Counted from the stretch's first letter, positions 19,176-30,465 are shown. The stretch is DNA of 64,000 bases from Salinimonas marina (GCF_015644725.1 NZ_CP064795.1:2106501-2170500); one strand, 5' to 3'. Notes: generated by a model from the sequence alone, not told the origin. A program made the numbers and translations.

Positions 19176-20141
19176 TTAATAGCGCACCAGCGCGGAGGCC
19201 CACGCAAAGCCGCCGCCGAAGGCTTCAAGCAACAAATTCTGGCCGCGCTTGATACGACCATCACGGATGGCTGCATCCAGAGCCGTAGGAACGGTTGCGG
19301 CTGAGGTGTTGCCGTAGTTTTCTAACGTCATAACCACCCGGTCCAGCGGCATATTCAGCTTTTTGGCCGTTGCTTTGATGATTCTGAAGTTGGCCTGATG
19401 GGGTACCAGCCAGTCCAGCTCAGACTTATCCATATTGTTCGCCGCCAGCGTTTGCTCAACCAGTTCCGAAAGCTTGGTCACCGCTACTTTAAAGACTTCG
19501 TTGCCTTTCATCGCGCCCCAGTTGGTGTGAATTGACTCTTCATCACCCCGGGTCGGATTGCCCACATACAACAAATCTTTATATTTGCCGGATGCCTGAA
19601 TATGAGTCGATAAAATACCTGGCTCATCACTGGCTTCAATAATGGCAGCACCAGCGGCATCACCAAATAAAATCACCATGGTGCGGTCGGCCGGATCAAT
19701 CAGCCGGCTCAGACAATCGGTGCCGATAACCAGAATGCGTTTAGCCATCCCTGATTTTACATACTGATCAGCCACGCTTAAGGCGTAGCAAAAGCCAGCA
19801 CAGGCCGCGGCCACGTCAAAGGCCGGAATTTCATCCATCCCCAGTTGCTGCTGAATCTCGCAGGCGGTACTGGGTAATGCATAGCGACCACTGGTAGTGG
19901 CGCAAACAATCATGTCTATGTCATGGGCTTCTAAGCCCGCGGCTTCCAACGCTTTTTTACTGGCTTGTGCGCCCATGGTGGCAGCGGTTTCATCTGCCCC
20001 GATAATCCGGCGTTCTTTAATGCCGGTTCGATCAGTGATCCACTCATCGGTGGTATCTACCATAACTTCTAAATCTGCGTTGGTACGCACTTCGCTGGGA
20101 TAATAACTGCCGGTCCCGATAATTCGTGAATAATTACTCAA
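19176..20141 (-). CDS. fabH: 3-oxoacyl-ACP synthase III
   Basis: 321 residues; starts fatty-acid synthesis by condensing acetyl-CoA with malonyl-ACP. The triad is complete: cysteine in [11 protein letters not shown], histidine in [10 protein letters not shown], asparagine in [12 protein letters not shown]. The start is TTG at 20141 ([11 protein letters not shown]), overlapping the plsX stop by 4 bases (TTGA), so translation is probably coupled. Confidence 0.95.
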   Translation of the reverse strand: MSNYSRIIGTGSYYPSEVRTNADLEVMVDTTDEWITDRTGIKERRIIGADETAATMGAQASKKALEAAGLEAHDIDMIVCATTSGRYALPSTACEIQQQLGMDEIPAFDVAAACAGFCYALSVADQYVKSGMAKRILVIGTDCLSRLIDPADRTMVILFGDAAGAAIIEASDEPGILSTHIQASGKYKDLLYVGNPTRGDEESIHTNWGAMKGNEVFKVAVTKLSELVEQTLAANNMDKSELDWLVPHQANFRIIKATAKKLNMPLDRVVMTLENYGNTSAATVPTALDAAIRDGRIKRGQNLLLEAFGGGFAWASALVRY

Positions 20142-21162
20142 AGCTGCTCCAACAAAACCGTTTCTATTTTACTTTTTATCTGTTCGGGAACACGCAAACG
20201 CGCTTCCTGCATAGCCTGTAAAATTGCATAATAAAATGCATCGGCTGAAGCGTTTCCGTGACTCTTTACTACAATGCCGCGCAATCCTATCAGACTGGCG
20301 CCGTTATACTGGTCGGGGTTCACCCGATTATAGATAGATTTCAATAACGGTAAGGCAATTCGCGCCATCAAACGTGACCATAAATTGCTGGAAGACTGTT
20401 TTTTAACCTCATTAACCACCAGCTTGGCTAAGCCCTCACTGGACTTTAATGCCACATTACCGGTGAAACCGTCGGTGACCACCACATCGGCATAGTCGGT
20501 AAAGATATCATCACCTTCAACATAACCAATGTAATTGAGTGCCGGTACCTGCTTAAGGTGCTCATCGGCCATCTTTACCAGGGTATTGCCCTTGATATCC
20601 TCTTCGCCCACATTTAATAGTGCCACCCGGGGTCTTTGCTTGCCCAGCATCTGTTCTGCCAATACCGAGCCCATAACCGCGTACTGAAATAACGCTTCAG
20701 ACGTACAATTTACGTTTGCGCCTAAATCAAGTAACAACACCCGATGGTGACCGGCGGTGGGCATAAAGGAAACCAGCGCGGGCCGATCAATACCCTGCAG
20801 GGTTTTTATCAGATAATACGCCAGGCACATTAAGGCACCGGTGTTACCAGCACTTACGCAGGCATCGGCTTGTTTGGTCTGAACCGCTTCAATCGCGCGG
20901 CGCATAGAAGAATCTTTTTTGTGGCGCAAGGCCTGGGAAGGCGAATCAGTCATGGCTATGACATCTTCACAATGACGAACCGTTACCCGGGAACGGTCTG
21001 CATCGGATAATTTGGCTAATTCAGGATCGATAACGCTGCGGTCACCGCAAAGAATAAAATTAAAATCGGAATGGAGGCGGACAGCTCGCAGAGCTGCTGA
21101 GAGGATAACTGGGGGCCATGATCGCCCCCCATGATATCTAACGCTATGGTTAGCTGAGACAA
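20138..21162 (-). CDS. plsX: Phosphate acyltransferase PlsX, reading frame broken near the start
   Basis: PlsX makes acyl-phosphate from acyl-ACP, feeding PlsY in phospholipid synthesis. Residues from [10 protein letters not shown] to the end are in one frame, with [10 protein letters not shown] and [13 protein letters not shown]. The proper N-terminus ([16 protein letters not shown]) is in another frame; they meet at a G5 run on the plus strand (21111-21115). One more base gives 1026 bases, 341 residues, a normal length. The restored start is TTG at 21162 with GGTGA 7 bases before it. Since plsX is a core gene inside an intact operon, an assembly error is much more likely than true loss. It lies 19 bases after rpmF and overlaps fabH. 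Confidence 0.92.
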
Positions 21163-21181
21163 AATATGTCACCAAACGTGG

Positions 21182-21352
21182 TTAACGTTCGATAACCTTT
21201 TTGCCTTTGTAGTAACCATCAGCGGTCACGTGATGACGACGATGCGTTTCACCTGACGTTGAGTCGACAGACAAAGTCTCGCATGTCAACGCATCGTGTG
21301 AACGACGCATACCGCGCTTTGAACGCGTTTTACGATTTTTTTGTACGGCCAT
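21182..21352 (-). CDS. rpmF: 50S ribosomal protein L32
   Basis: 56 residues read from ATG at 21352: [20 protein letters not shown] at the start and KGKKVIER at the end, typical of gammaproteobacterial L32 without zinc cysteines. It is strongly basic. It lies 3 bases after yceD and 19 before plsX, the conserved yceD-rpmF-plsX order that links ribosome and lipid synthesis. Confidence 0.97.
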   Translation of the reverse strand: MAVQKNRKTRSKRGMRRSHDALTCETLSVDSTSGETHRRHHVTADGYYKGKKVIER

Positions 21353-21355
21353 AAC

Positions 21356-21883
21356 TTACTCCTGGTCTCGCTTAAGTTCTTTCAAAACCGCGAACGGATT
21401 TGGTCGCTCTTGTTCCGGTTCGATTTCACCGAATGTCATATCATCCTGACCTATAGCGCACTCCTCCTCTGCATGAAGGGGTACAATAGGTAAAGCAATA
21501 ATCAATTCGTCTTCAAGTACTTGAAATAAATCGACAATTCCATGGTCGTTGACCTCTACCGGATCGTAAGCTTCGGGTAACGAATCGGCCTCGTCCTGCC
21601 CCTGCACTGGGCTGAAACAAAAATCGATATCAAGTGAATGATCAAATTCACCGTTACACCGCTCACAGATAAGTGATACCTGCGTTTGTAGATGGCCGTG
21701 AAAGACAGTAAGACCCTGCGCGTCTTTTTCAAACTGTACTTCGGCGTCCACCCATTCGGCGCAGCTAACTACAGCACCCTGTAAACGTGGCATATCTTTG
21801 CTGGCAATGACACCCTGATAATCAGAACGTTTGACAGCGCTTTTAACCGGATCAACCTGGTAAGGTAATTTCACTTTCTGCAT
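21356..21883 (-). CDS. yceD: YceD, 23S rRNA accumulation protein (DUF177)
   Basis: 175 residues. The CERCNGEFDHSLDIDFCF segment (about 77-94) carries the CxxC of DUF177, followed by the acidic VNDHGIVDLFQVLEDELIIALP region. YceD is needed for normal 23S rRNA levels and is always next to rpmF. It is the first gene of the minus-strand operon; its promoter should lie in 21884-22071. Confidence 0.92.
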   Translation of the reverse strand: MQKVKLPYQVDPVKSAVKRSDYQGVIASKDMPRLQGAVVSCAEWVDAEVQFEKDAQGLTVFHGHLQTQVSLICERCNGEFDHSLDIDFCFSPVQGQDEADSLPEAYDPVEVNDHGIVDLFQVLEDELIIALPIVPLHAEEECAIGQDDMTFGEIEPEQERPNPFAVLKELKRDQE

Positions 21884-22071
21884 AGGGCGCGCATCTTATA
21901 GTTTCAACCCTTGCGTGTCAAAGGTTTAATCCACCGCAAGAGGCAATTTGTTCACGGTCACCTTCACCGTAAAAACCAATTCTTATTACATGCATTCTTT
22001 ACATACCTTCTTTACATAAAAAATGCACTCAGTAGACTTACGCCATGTTTGCCCGCTTTGGTCAGTATTAA

Positions 22072-22680
22072 ATGCAAAAAATTATTCTTGCGTCCTCTTC
22101 AAAATATCGTCAGGCGTTATTGGCCAACCTGGGTATTGAGGCCAGCACCATCGCTCCGCAGATAGATGAAACACCGCGGCCTGAAGAAACTGGTGAGCAG
22201 CTTGCCTTGCGTCTGGCTATCGCCAAATCCGAAAAAATCGGACAGCACCACCCAGAGGCGGTCACCATAGGGTCAGATCAGGTAGCAGTGCTCACCCATG
22301 CTGATGAATCGTTTTCATTAATGGGTAAGCCCGGCACCATCGATAATGCTGTTGCTCAGCTTCGAGCCTGCGCAGGCAACCGTGTTACCTTTTATACGGC
22401 GGTGAGTCTGTACACCTGTGAGCGCCAGGTAAGCGCGGTGGAAGCCACCGAGGTCTGGTTTTGTCCGCTCACCGAGGCAGCTATTCGCGCCTACGTTGAG
22501 TTTGAACAGCCGCTGGATTGTGCCGGTAGCTTTAAATGCGAAGGGGTTGGTGCATTATTATTTGAACGCATAGACGGACGCGATCCCAATAGCCTGATTG
22601 GATTGCCGACCATGTTGCTGCGCGATCTTTTTGCCCGACTGGATATCGATTTGCTGGCGCTGGCGACCACCGCGCGCTAA
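22072..22680 (+). CDS. yceF: Maf-family nucleoside triphosphate pyrophosphatase (YceF type)
   Basis: 202 residues. ILASSSKYRQALL (4-16) and QIDETPRPEET are the Maf nucleotide-binding signatures, with GSDQVAVL and the KPG segment following. Maf proteins hydrolyse non-canonical or modified NTPs; the YceF branch prefers 7-methyl-GTP. The IDE-x-P start and position divergent from yceD-rpmF match E. coli yceF. A gap of 163 bases without clear features follows. Confidence 0.9.
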   Translation: MQKIILASSSKYRQALLANLGIEASTIAPQIDETPRPEETGEQLALRLAIAKSEKIGQHHPEAVTIGSDQVAVLTHADESFSLMGKPGTIDNAVAQLRACAGNRVTFYTAVSLYTCERQVSAVEATEVWFCPLTEAAIRAYVEFEQPLDCAGSFKCEGVGALLFERIDGRDPNSLIGLPTMLLRDLFARLDIDLLALATTAR

Positions 22681-22843
22681 GTGAAGAAATGTTAGCGCGC
22701 GGTGTAAAGAACAGGTAGCCCGCTGAGTCAACAAACGGAAGTGCGCTGCGCGAGCTGTTGGGCCAGATATTTTTTTGTCACATGGTTATCGCCGGTATCA
22801 TCCCGTGCGGCCGCGCTATTTTTGCTGCGCGGGATTGGTCTCG

Positions 22844-23494
22844 CTACCCCATAAGAAAGCGGTGCAGTTCTGGTACGGAGTCTACCACCGCCACCGGTAA
22901 GTGCGCCTGTAACCGTTGTGCATCGTGCACCCCATAGGTCACCCCAATCCGGTCCATACCCAGCTGTTGTGCCATCTGCATATCGTAAACCGTATCGCCA
23001 ATCATGACCGCTTCATGCACACCAAAACCGGTTTCGGCCAATAACTGTTCAAGCATATCAGACGACGGTTTCGACTGTGCTTCGCAGGCCGTACGCGACG
23101 CCACAAAGTACTCGCCTGTGGCCGTATGTTGCCAGGCCCGATCCAGTCCCCGGCGTGCCTTACCGGTGGCGACCGCTAACTGCTGGCCATTAGTATGCAA
23201 TGCCCTGAGCAATCCGGTTGCGCCGGCAAACATCGGACACGGGCTTTGATCTTTGGCTACATACGCTTGCTTATAGGCCGCGACAATAGCCTCTATCTGC
23301 GCGGCATCATCAATCCCAAATAATTGCGCTACCGCCGGGTGTAAACTAATACCTATGATATTGCCTACCTGCTCGGCGCTGGGGGTCTGCATCTCACACT
23401 CAACCGCGGCCTGCTGCATACATTCAACAATTTTGGCGACCGAGTCCATCAGCGTGCCATCCCAGTCAAAAATAATCAGTTTGTAACCTTTCAT
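22844..23494 (-). CDS. HAD-superfamily phosphatase (phosphoglycolate-phosphatase-like)
   Basis: 216 residues. Motif I FDWDGTLMDS (9-18), motif II VATGKARRGL, and motif III MIGDTVYDMQMAQ are complete, with a helical cap between I and II (subfamily IA). Substrate not certain; relatives beside rluC are annotated as Gph-like phosphatases. Its ATG overlaps the rluC stop by 4 bases (ATGA), so the two are coupled. Confidence 0.85.
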   Translation of the reverse strand: MKGYKLIIFDWDGTLMDSVAKIVECMQQAAVECEMQTPSAEQVGNIIGISLHPAVAQLFGIDDAAQIEAIVAAYKQAYVAKDQSPCPMFAGATGLLRALHTNGQQLAVATGKARRGLDRAWQHTATGEYFVASRTACEAQSKPSSDMLEQLLAETGFGVHEAVMIGDTVYDMQMAQQLGMDRIGVTYGVHDAQRLQAHLPVAVVDSVPELHRFLMG

Positions 23495-24435
23495 CTTAGC
23501 CGCTCCAGGGTCCCTGCCAATACTTTATCCAGCGGCGCTTTGAACGTTACGGGTTCACCGGTTTGGGGATGCTGCAAACGAATGCTGGCGGCATGCAAAA
23601 ATAACCGGTTGAGCCCGGCCTTTTTCATCGTCTGGTCAAACTCAGCCTCGCCATATTTATCGTCACCGGCGATCGGATGACCGGCGTGTAAGCAATGCAC
23701 CCGTATCTGGTGGGTGCGTCCGGTTATCGGCGAGGCTTCTACTAAGGTGGCGGACGAGAAGCTTTCTAAAATACGATAACGGGTTTCGGAAGGTTTGCCA
23801 TCTTCGCTGACACTGACCAGCCGTTCACCCGACTGCAGCACATTTTTACGTAATGGCGCTTTAACCTTAAATCGGTTTTTGGGCCAGCTGCCGGCGACCA
23901 GCGCCTGGTATCGTTTGTCCATCTGCCCCATACGCAGCTGTTCATGCATATTGCGCAGCGCCGAGCGTTTTTTGGCAATCAGGATACACCCGGAGGTGTC
24001 GCGATCTAAGCGATGTACCAGCTCCATAAAACGCGCGTCGGGGCGTAAGGCGCGTAACCCTTCGATAAGCCCGAAACTCAAACCACTGCCCCCATGCACC
24101 GCAATGCCGGAGGGCTTGTTGATAACCATCAACCGGTCATCTTCAAATAGAATATGAGACTCAAGACTGGCGACTTTATCCAGCTTCGGGTTCACCGGCG
24201 CAGCCGCTTCCGTCACTCTGACCGGGGGCACACGGACGATGTCTTCGGCCTTTAGTTTGTATTCGGGCTTTACCCGACCTTTATTTACCCGCACTTCGCC
24301 TTTTCGCAAAATCCGGTAAATCATGCTTTTGGGTACACCCTTTAACTGGGTGCGCAAAAAATTGTCTACCCGCTGACCGGCAAGGTCGGCATCAATGGTG
24401 ACAAACTGTACTGAGGGAGAGCTATCTTTATTCAT
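23491..24435 (-). CDS. rluC: 23S rRNA pseudouridine(955/2504/2580) synthase
   Basis: 314 residues. An S4 RNA-binding domain (about 18-80, RVDNFLRTQLKGVPKS, RKGEVRVNKGRVK) precedes the synthase domain with the catalytic aspartate in HRLDRDTSG (about 143) and GRTHQIRVH. RluC modifies three uridines of 23S rRNA. The divergent pairing with rne is conserved in gammaproteobacteria. Confidence 0.93.
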   Translation of the reverse strand: MNKDSSPSVQFVTIDADLAGQRVDNFLRTQLKGVPKSMIYRILRKGEVRVNKGRVKPEYKLKAEDIVRVPPVRVTEAAAPVNPKLDKVASLESHILFEDDRLMVINKPSGIAVHGGSGLSFGLIEGLRALRPDARFMELVHRLDRDTSGCILIAKKRSALRNMHEQLRMGQMDKRYQALVAGSWPKNRFKVKAPLRKNVLQSGERLVSVSEDGKPSETRYRILESFSSATLVEASPITGRTHQIRVHCLHAGHPIAGDDKYGEAEFDQTMKKAGLNRLFLHAASIRLQHPQTGEPVTFKAPLDKVLAGTLERLR

Positions 24436-25098
24436 GGGGCCGATTATAAAACAAATGTGGACACGAACCTAAAAAAGATTGTGCCCTGGTTGGCTATCGC
24501 TGTATGGGCAATAAAAATTGGCAAGGCGGCTAACGCAACTGACCCAAAAATGATGGAAAACTGACCTGTGACAGTTGACTTTTTTGCTGATAAAGAACTT
24601 TGCTTGCCTATTTCAAGAAATTGGTGCGATAATCAAGAGGTTTTAACGCGCCAGAAAACGAGCGCTGTTGAAATGGCAAGAACTGAAAAGTTAATCAACT
24701 GGTTGTAATGATTCGGCAAAATAAAATTATCCATTGCCTGAAATGAGCAAAAACAAAGACGGTAGTACTAAAACTGTCACTCATAAGAATATTACAACAC
24801 GAAAACACCAAGTTCGCCGTTTAGTAAAACAGAATTGAAATGACAATTGCCGACGACTGAAAGGTCAGTATTACCACAGTCAGGCGATGCAAAAACACAA
24901 TATTGAAGGGCCGTCGTTCCCGACACCCGCTGATAAATAAAGATGCCTGTATTTTCGTAGCTCAGGCCATTAGCAATAAAGGGTAATGCGACAGAACAAC
25001 AAACCCCAGACCATGCCGAGAGGCGTCGTGATGAGGGTTTGCACATGTCAGTTTAATTTTGTGTCTGAACGGCTGTACAAAATACAGAGTTAGATACA
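24436..25098. other. Long rne leader/intergenic region (663 bases)
   Basis: No gene is supported here; an 84-codon minus frame at 24792-25046 has no domain. In E. coli the rne mRNA has a leader of about 360 bases that RNase E itself cuts to control its level; the AT-rich gap here would fit such a leader, but no individual stem-loop homologous to it can be identified by eye. Confidence 0.45.
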
Positions 25099-28000
25099 AT
25101 GAAAAGAATGCTAATAAATGCAACTCAGCAAGAAGAGTTGCGCGTCGCGCTAGTCGATGGCCAGCGCCTGTACGACCTGGACATAGAAAGTCCGGGCCAC
25201 GAGCAAAAAAAAGCCAATATCTACAAGGGTAAAATTACTCGCGTAGAGCCGAGTCTGGAAGCTGCTTTTGTTGACTACGGCGCCGAGCGTCACGGCTTTC
25301 TGCCGCTAAAAGAAATTGCCCGCACTTACTTCCCCAAAGGTTATAAATTCGAAGGCCGTCCTAACATCAAGGATGTGATAAAAGAAGGCCAGGAAGTCAT
25401 CATTCAGATTGATAAGGAAGAGCGTGGGCAAAAAGGCGCCGCGCTTACCACCTTCCTATCTTTAGCAGGTAGCTACCTGGTGCTGATGCCCAATAATCCC
25501 CGGGCTGGCGGTATCAGTCGTCGCATTGAAGGCGATGAGCGTACCGAATTAAAACAGGCGATGAGCAAACTGGAGATTCCAGATGGCATGGGCCTGATTG
25601 TGCGCACCGCTGGGGTAGGCAAATCCTATGAAGAGCTTGACTGGGACTTACGGGTGCTGCTTAAGCACTGGGAAGCAGTGAGCGAAGAAGCCAGTAAGCG
25701 CCCTGCCCCGTTTCTTATTCACCAGGAAAGCAATGTTATTGTACGTGCTATCCGCGACTATCTGCGTCGTGATATCGGTGAAATCCTGGTAGATAAATCC
25801 GCTATTTATGAACAGGCGCTGCAACACATTCAGTTGGTTCGGCCTGACTTTGCTAATCGTGTGAAAAAATACGATGGTGATGTGCCGCTATTCAGTCATT
25901 ATCAAATTGAAAGCCAGATCGAGTCAGCCTTTCAGCGTGAAGTTCGGTTGCCTTCTGGCGGCTCAATTGTCATTGATCCTACCGAAGCCTTAACCTCCAT
26001 TGATATTAACTCGGCGCGCGCTACCAAAGGTGGCGATATTGAAGAAACCGCGCTGAATACCAACCTGGAGGCAGCCGATGAAATTGCTCGGCAGCTACGC
26101 TTGCGGGATGCCGGCGGCCTGGTGGTCATTGACTTTATCGATATGACCCCGGTGCGCCATCAGCGTGAAGTCGAAAATCGTTTGAAAGAAGCGGTTCGCA
26201 ATGACCGGGCGCGGGTACAACTGGGACGTATATCCCGGTTTGGTCTGCTTGAAATGTCTCGTCAACGGTTGCGCCCTTCCCTGGGTGAGTCCAGTCACCA
26301 TGTGTGTCCGCGCTGTTCGGGCCATGGCACCATTCGTGGTACTGAGTCGCTGGCGTTGTCTATTCTTCGGATCATGGAAGAAGAAAGCATCAAGGACAAT
26401 ACCGGCCAGATTGAAGCCCAGGTTCCGGTGGCCGTTGCCACGTACCTGCTGAATGAAAAACGTAAGTCGGTAAATGTGATTGAGAAGCGTCATAATGTGA
26501 ATCTGCTGATCATTCCAAATGCCAATTTAGAAACGCCCCATTATGAAGTTACCCGTCGTCGCCCTGAAGAAATTATCAAGGACGCCAGCTACGAAGTATC
26601 ACTGCTGGAAACGCCTTCTTCAGATGCGGATAAGCCTGCCGCCACCGTCGCCAAGCGCGAGGAACCGGCGATTAAAGGCATGGTTGCTCCTGATGCCGCG
26701 CCTGTGGTGCCCCCAAAACCGGTAGCCCAGCCAAAACCTGCCGAAGCCTCTACCTCGTTGTTGGGTCAGGTGTCGAAATGGCTCAAAGGTCTGCTTGGGT
26801 CAGCAGAGACCGAGCAACAGACTGCAACAGAAACCGACAAGAGCGAGTCTGGTTCGCAAAACCAGCGTTCGCGTAATCAGCAGGATCAGCGCAATCGCAA
26901 ACCTCGCAACAATAACAAACAGCGCCGTGGTCGCACTGGTGACAGAAACGACCGCAGTGACAAAGGTGAGCGTGAAGAAACCCAGACTCACGGCAGCAAG
27001 GGTCAGGGACAAAGCCAGAATACCAACGAGCGCCGCGGCAAAAATGCACCGTCTAACCGCAAGCCCCGTAAACCTCGTGAGGAAAAATCCGATACCAGAC
27101 AAGAGTCTAAGCCGGTAGCGGAGACTACATCGCCTGCAGCCAACAAGGACACCAAAGAGACCCAGCCGGCACCTAAGAAAAAACAGCTGGCAGAACGTCG
27201 TAAGCGTCGGGATATGCGTCGTAGCGTGCGCGTGGGTAACGAAGTGGCGGCGGATTCGCAAAAAGCTGATGAAAAGAGTGTTAACTCAGCGCAGGCTGAT
27301 GCTTCGCAATACTCAGCCAAAGAACCATCGCAAGCCCGGCACTCTGCTGAGCAGGTCTCTGAGCACGAGCCGGTAGTAAATACCAAAGCGGAGTCTGGAG
27401 AAGATAACAAGCGCGAAGGTAATGGCAGCCGCGGACGCAGTCGTCGTTCACCCCGCCATGTTCGCGCTGCGGGTCAGCGTCGCAAGAAAGAACAAAATGA
27501 TACCGACGCTACAAGCTTCGATTCAGACAGCACGAATCAGCAGTCTCAGGAACAGGTCCCGGTGGTTGAGCAACAACCACGCCCTACCCCTGACGAGCGC
27601 GTAGCTGATGACATCGTTGCGGCAGATACCCAGAACCGGGGTCAAGCCGGTCAGTCTGCACCTGATGCTCCACGTAGCGATATCAATGAAACAACCGGCC
27701 AGCCTGTTGAACAGCCTGCACAGCTTGATAGCGAAATATTGTCACAGCCAGCAGCGGACGTTGAGCCAGAAGTCATGCCTGAGAAAAAGGCAACGACTAA
27801 CTTTGCGCAAAAACCGCGTCAGAAATATCGTGCCGATGGCATGAGTACTGACAACCAGGCTGAGCAATCCCAGGCGCATGCCGAAAATCCTGAGAACGCG
27901 GTAAGCAAGGTGCAATCAGCAACCAGCTCAGACCATGCTACAAAGCAGGCTAAAGATAAAAAAGCCCAGGCGGAAGCTGCACCTAAAGCAGCAGACCAGC

Positions 28001-28707
28001 CTGCCGCGGTATCTACACCTGCGGTGTCGGCACCGTCTGATACCACAGCTGCATCTGATACCACGGCTGCGCCTGAAACCGCAGATAAACCTGAGACCAA
28101 CCAGCCGGAGGCGTCTGAGACCGTTGAGCCACCTGAAACTGAACAGTCTGAGGTTGTCACCGGCGGTGACACGCTTTCTCAGGCTGAGTCAGAGGCTAAT
28201 CAGGTGCCGGAAACTGCCAGCAGTGAAGCTGCTACACCTGCGCAGCGCGAGCAAGAGATGCCGGTGCCCGCCGACACAAACACCGGGACCCCTGCTGTTG
28301 CTTTAGAAGCTGCCGAAGCTTCTGATGTTGCCGGGGGCCACGAAGGTACCACTGACACGGCTGTAAATAGCCCTGCCGCGACGTCACAAGCCAGCGCTGC
28401 AGCCCAGGCCCCTGCCAGTCAGGCTCAGGCACCTACCCCGGCCACTAAACCGGAAAGTGCGCGTGCTGGGGTCACCCAGAGCGTGACCGAGGTGTTGATG
28501 GCCAGCAGCAGGGGTAAATTCAATGCCTCGCATCCTACGGCCCTGCCGGCCCAGGTAAATGATCAGTTCGGTGATGTCAGCCTTACTGCTCGAGATGATA
28601 GTGCCCGCCCGGCACTGGATGTCTCCGGCCGCACTGCGGCACTGGCTCACAGCAAGTCCAAGGCGTCGGCTCCCATGGCCAAGCCTGGTAGCAGCAACGC
28701 TGCTTAA
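25099..28707 (+). CDS. rne: Ribonuclease E
   Basis: 1202 residues, longer than E. coli Rne (1061). Order: S1 RNA-binding domain (about 37-120), 5' sensor, DNase-I-like catalytic core with the metal aspartates in [13 protein letters not shown] and VVIDFIDM, zinc-link CPRCSGHG (about 405-412), and small domain. An amphipathic membrane-targeting helix ([15 protein letters not shown]) is near residue 555. Then come arginine-rich RNA-binding stretches (about 590-780) and a long tail poor in order, rich in Ala, Pro, Gln, Glu and Thr. The very end ([13 protein letters not shown]) resembles the PNPase-binding end. RNase E starts mRNA decay and processes rRNA and tRNA. Confidence 0.96.
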   Translation: MKRMLINATQQEELRVALVDGQRLYDLDIESPGHEQKKANIYKGKITRVEPSLEAAFVDYGAERHGFLPLKEIARTYFPKGYKFEGRPNIKDVIKEGQEVIIQIDKEERGQKGAALTTFLSLAGSYLVLMPNNPRAGGISRRIEGDERTELKQAMSKLEIPDGMGLIVRTAGVGKSYEELDWDLRVLLKHWEAVSEEASKRPAPFLIHQESNVIVRAIRDYLRRDIGEILVDKSAIYEQALQHIQLVRPDFANRVKKYDGDVPLFSHYQIESQIESAFQREVRLPSGGSIVIDPTEALTSIDINSARATKGGDIEETALNTNLEAADEIARQLRLRDAGGLVVIDFIDMTPVRHQREVENRLKEAVRNDRARVQLGRISRFGLLEMSRQRLRPSLGESSHHVCPRCSGHGTIRGTESLALSILRIMEEESIKDNTGQIEAQVPVAVATYLLNEKRKSVNVIEKRHNVNLLIIPNANLETPHYEVTRRRPEEIIKDASYEVSLLETPSSDADKPAATVAKREEPAIKGMVAPDAAPVVPPKPVAQPKPAEASTSLLGQVSKWLKGLLGSAETEQQTATETDKSESGSQNQRSRNQQDQRNRKPRNNNKQRRGRTGDRNDRSDKGEREETQTHGSKGQGQSQNTNERRGKNAPSNRKPRKPREEKSDTRQESKPVAETTSPAANKDTKETQPAPKKKQLAERRKRRDMRRSVRVGNEVAADSQKADEKSVNSAQADASQYSAKEPSQARHSAEQVSEHEPVVNTKAESGEDNKREGNGSRGRSRRSPRHVRAAGQRRKKEQNDTDATSFDSDSTNQQSQEQVPVVEQQPRPTPDERVADDIVAADTQNRGQAGQSAPDAPRSDINETTGQPVEQPAQLDSEILSQPAADVEPEVMPEKKATTNFAQKPRQKYRADGMSTDNQAEQSQAHAENPENAVSKVQSATSSDHATKQAKDKKAQAEAAPKAADQPAAVSTPAVSAPSDTTAASDTTAAPETADKPETNQPEASETVEPPETEQSEVVTGGDTLSQAESEANQVPETASSEAATPAQREQEMPVPADTNTGTPAVALEAAEASDVAGGHEGTTDTAVNSPAATSQASAAAQAPASQAQAPTPATKPESARAGVTQSVTEVLMASSRGKFNASHPTALPAQVNDQFGDVSLTARDDSARPALDVSGRTAALAHSKSKASAPMAKPGSSNAA

Positions 28708-28718
28708 TTAGACGATAC

Positions 28719-28747
28719 AGGCCTGTCAGCATTGCTGCAGGCCTTTT
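28719..28747 (+). terminator. Terminator after rne
   Basis: AGGCCTG and CAGGCCT pair around a loop containing a second short TCAGC/GCTGC pairing, followed by a T run. It ends only 4 bases before the next ATG, so the hairpin covers the ribosome-binding region of the next gene. Confidence 0.75.
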
Positions 28748-28751
28748 TATT

Positions 28752-29726
28752 ATGTCTGAGTCTGTAAACCCGAAATTAGTACACTACGTCTCGCAGCTTC
28801 TGGATGATCCCTCTATATCTGACTGTCAGCTTCTGCAAACCTTATGGAGCGGTTATGGTCAGTGTTTTCGATTTCATAGCCAGCAATATGATTTATCGCT
28901 GGTCGCCAAAGTCGTCACCCCCAGCACCACCCCAGGCCACCCTAAGGGCTGGAGCAATGATCAGAGCCATCAACGAAAACTGCAGTCGTATGCGGTGGAA
29001 CAATACTTTTATCAGCACTACGCGCCGATGTGTCATGCCAGTGTTCCGGCGTTAATCGCCGGTACCCGGCACCATGATGATTTTATTACGGTGTTAGAGG
29101 ACCTTGACGCTCAGCACTTCCGGCACCGTCATACCAATCTGACGGTCACGCAATGCGAAGGCGTATTAAACTGGCTGGCCTTGTTTCATGCTGATTTTAT
29201 AGAAATTGCGCCCACCGGTTTGTGGAAGCAAGGGGCTTACTGGCATTTGTCCACCCGTCAGGCCGAATTTGAGGCTATGGCCGAAGGCCCGTTAAAAACC
29301 GCGGCAAAAGGTATCGACGAGGTCCTGCAGCAGGCCAGCATCAAAACCTTGCTGCATGGTGATGCAAAAGTGGCAAACTTTTGTTTTGCCGATGATCCTC
29401 GTGAGGTGGCGGCAGTGGATTTTCAGTATACCGGCGCCGGAGTGGGGGTGATTGATGTAGCCTATTTTCTGGGCAGTGCATTAAGCGCCCAGGATCAGCT
29501 GCACTATTCACAGCAATGCCTGGACGTTTATTTCACGGCTTTATCCAAAGCGTTAACGCAGCGCGGTTACGATAGTCAGCCGGTGGTGAAGCAGTGGCGA
29601 CAACTTTATCCTTTTGCCTGCGCTGATTTTTTACGGTTTTTACAGGGCTGGAGTCCTGTTCACTGGAAAATCAACCGTTATCTGACTGAACAAAGTCAAC
29701 AGGCGCTGAGTCTTCTCAAAGGCTGA
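28752..29726 (+). CDS. Aminoglycoside/choline-kinase-like phosphotransferase
   Basis: 324 residues with the protein-kinase-like APH fold: catalytic loop LLHGDAKVANFCF (about 203-215) and metal-binding AAVDFQYTGAG (about 222-232). This pattern fits the CHK/ecdysteroid-kinase-like branch; the substrate is unknown and nothing shows antibiotic resistance. The start ATG lies just past the rne terminator hairpin, with AGG in the hairpin arm as the only possible ribosome site. Expression may need transcription through that hairpin. Confidence 0.78.
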   Translation: MSESVNPKLVHYVSQLLDDPSISDCQLLQTLWSGYGQCFRFHSQQYDLSLVAKVVTPSTTPGHPKGWSNDQSHQRKLQSYAVEQYFYQHYAPMCHASVPALIAGTRHHDDFITVLEDLDAQHFRHRHTNLTVTQCEGVLNWLALFHADFIEIAPTGLWKQGAYWHLSTRQAEFEAMAEGPLKTAAKGIDEVLQQASIKTLLHGDAKVANFCFADDPREVAAVDFQYTGAGVGVIDVAYFLGSALSAQDQLHYSQQCLDVYFTALSKALTQRGYDSQPVVKQWRQLYPFACADFLRFLQGWSPVHWKINRYLTEQSQQALSLLKG

Positions 29727-30018
29727 GGACCAGCCCGCCTGGCGGTGTCATGTGGTGTGCCCTGAGCAATTTGATTACCAGGTCGAACCGCATTGCAGCG
29801 TTTTACTGCCAGGTTCCAACCCGCAAGCAAATGGAACAGCAAAAAGAAACAGGTAAATCGGCATTTAGCTGCAACAGAGGAAACCCGCTATACGGTGTGT
29901 GCAAGTGGCTGTGCAGCGGAGTTATCGGTAATCTCACTGGCAGCGGCCAACTAATCACTGCGGCCCGCCAGGTCATAGTGTAAAATCCATCGAAAGCAAA
30001 CAATTCAGGAACAGTATT

Positions 30019-30465
30019 GTGCAAATTTGGGTAGATGCAGATGCGTGCCCGGTCGCCATCAAAGATATTTTATTTCGGGCAGCTCAGCGTACAAAAATTC
30101 AGGTTACCCTGGTTGCCAATCATTATATTCGCACCCCCGCCTCAAAATATGTCAACTTTATGCAGGTGACCCAGGGTTTTGATGTGGCCGATGATGAAAT
30201 TGTCCAGCGCTGCCAGGCCGGCGATCTGGTGATTACTTCTGATATTCCGCTGGCTGATGAAGTTATCACTAAGCAGTGTCTGGCGCTCAGCCCGCGAGGA
30301 GAACTGTTTACCCGGGAAAATATAAAGTCGCGTTTGAATGTTCGCGACTTTATGGATACCTTGCGCAGCAGTGGAATTCAGACAGGCGGACCAGCGGCCC
30401 TTTCGGGAACCGAAAAACAAGCCTTTGGCAATAAACTGGACCAGTGGCTGGCACAGCAGCAATAA
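30019..30465 (+). CDS. yaiI: YaiI/YqxD-family protein (UPF0178)
   Basis: 148 residues. The N-terminal [46 protein letters not shown] (shown in part) and FMDTLRSSG are the conserved blocks of the DUF188 family, a PIN-like NYN fold. No activity is established. The start is GTG at 30019. The 292 bases before it (29727-30018) hold no supported gene. Confidence 0.88.
   Translation: MQIWVDADACPVAIKDILFRAAQRTKIQVTLVANHYIRTPASKYVNFMQVTQGFDVADDEIVQRCQAGDLVITSDIPLADEVITKQCLALSPRGELFTRENIKSRLNVRDFMDTLRSSGIQTGGPAALSGTEKQAFGNKLDQWLAQQQ

Noticed and set aside
24792..25046. 84-codon minus-strand frame in the rne leader
   Set aside because: No domain, no ribosome site and cysteine-rich, low-quality composition.
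26095..27410. Several long minus-strand open frames inside rne
   Set aside because: They lie opposite the catalytic and Arg/Glu-rich parts of RNase E, have no family resemblance, and arise from codon bias of the true gene.
29750..29983. 77-codon plus frame after the phosphotransferase gene
   Set aside because: No recognisable domain or ribosome site; probably chance.
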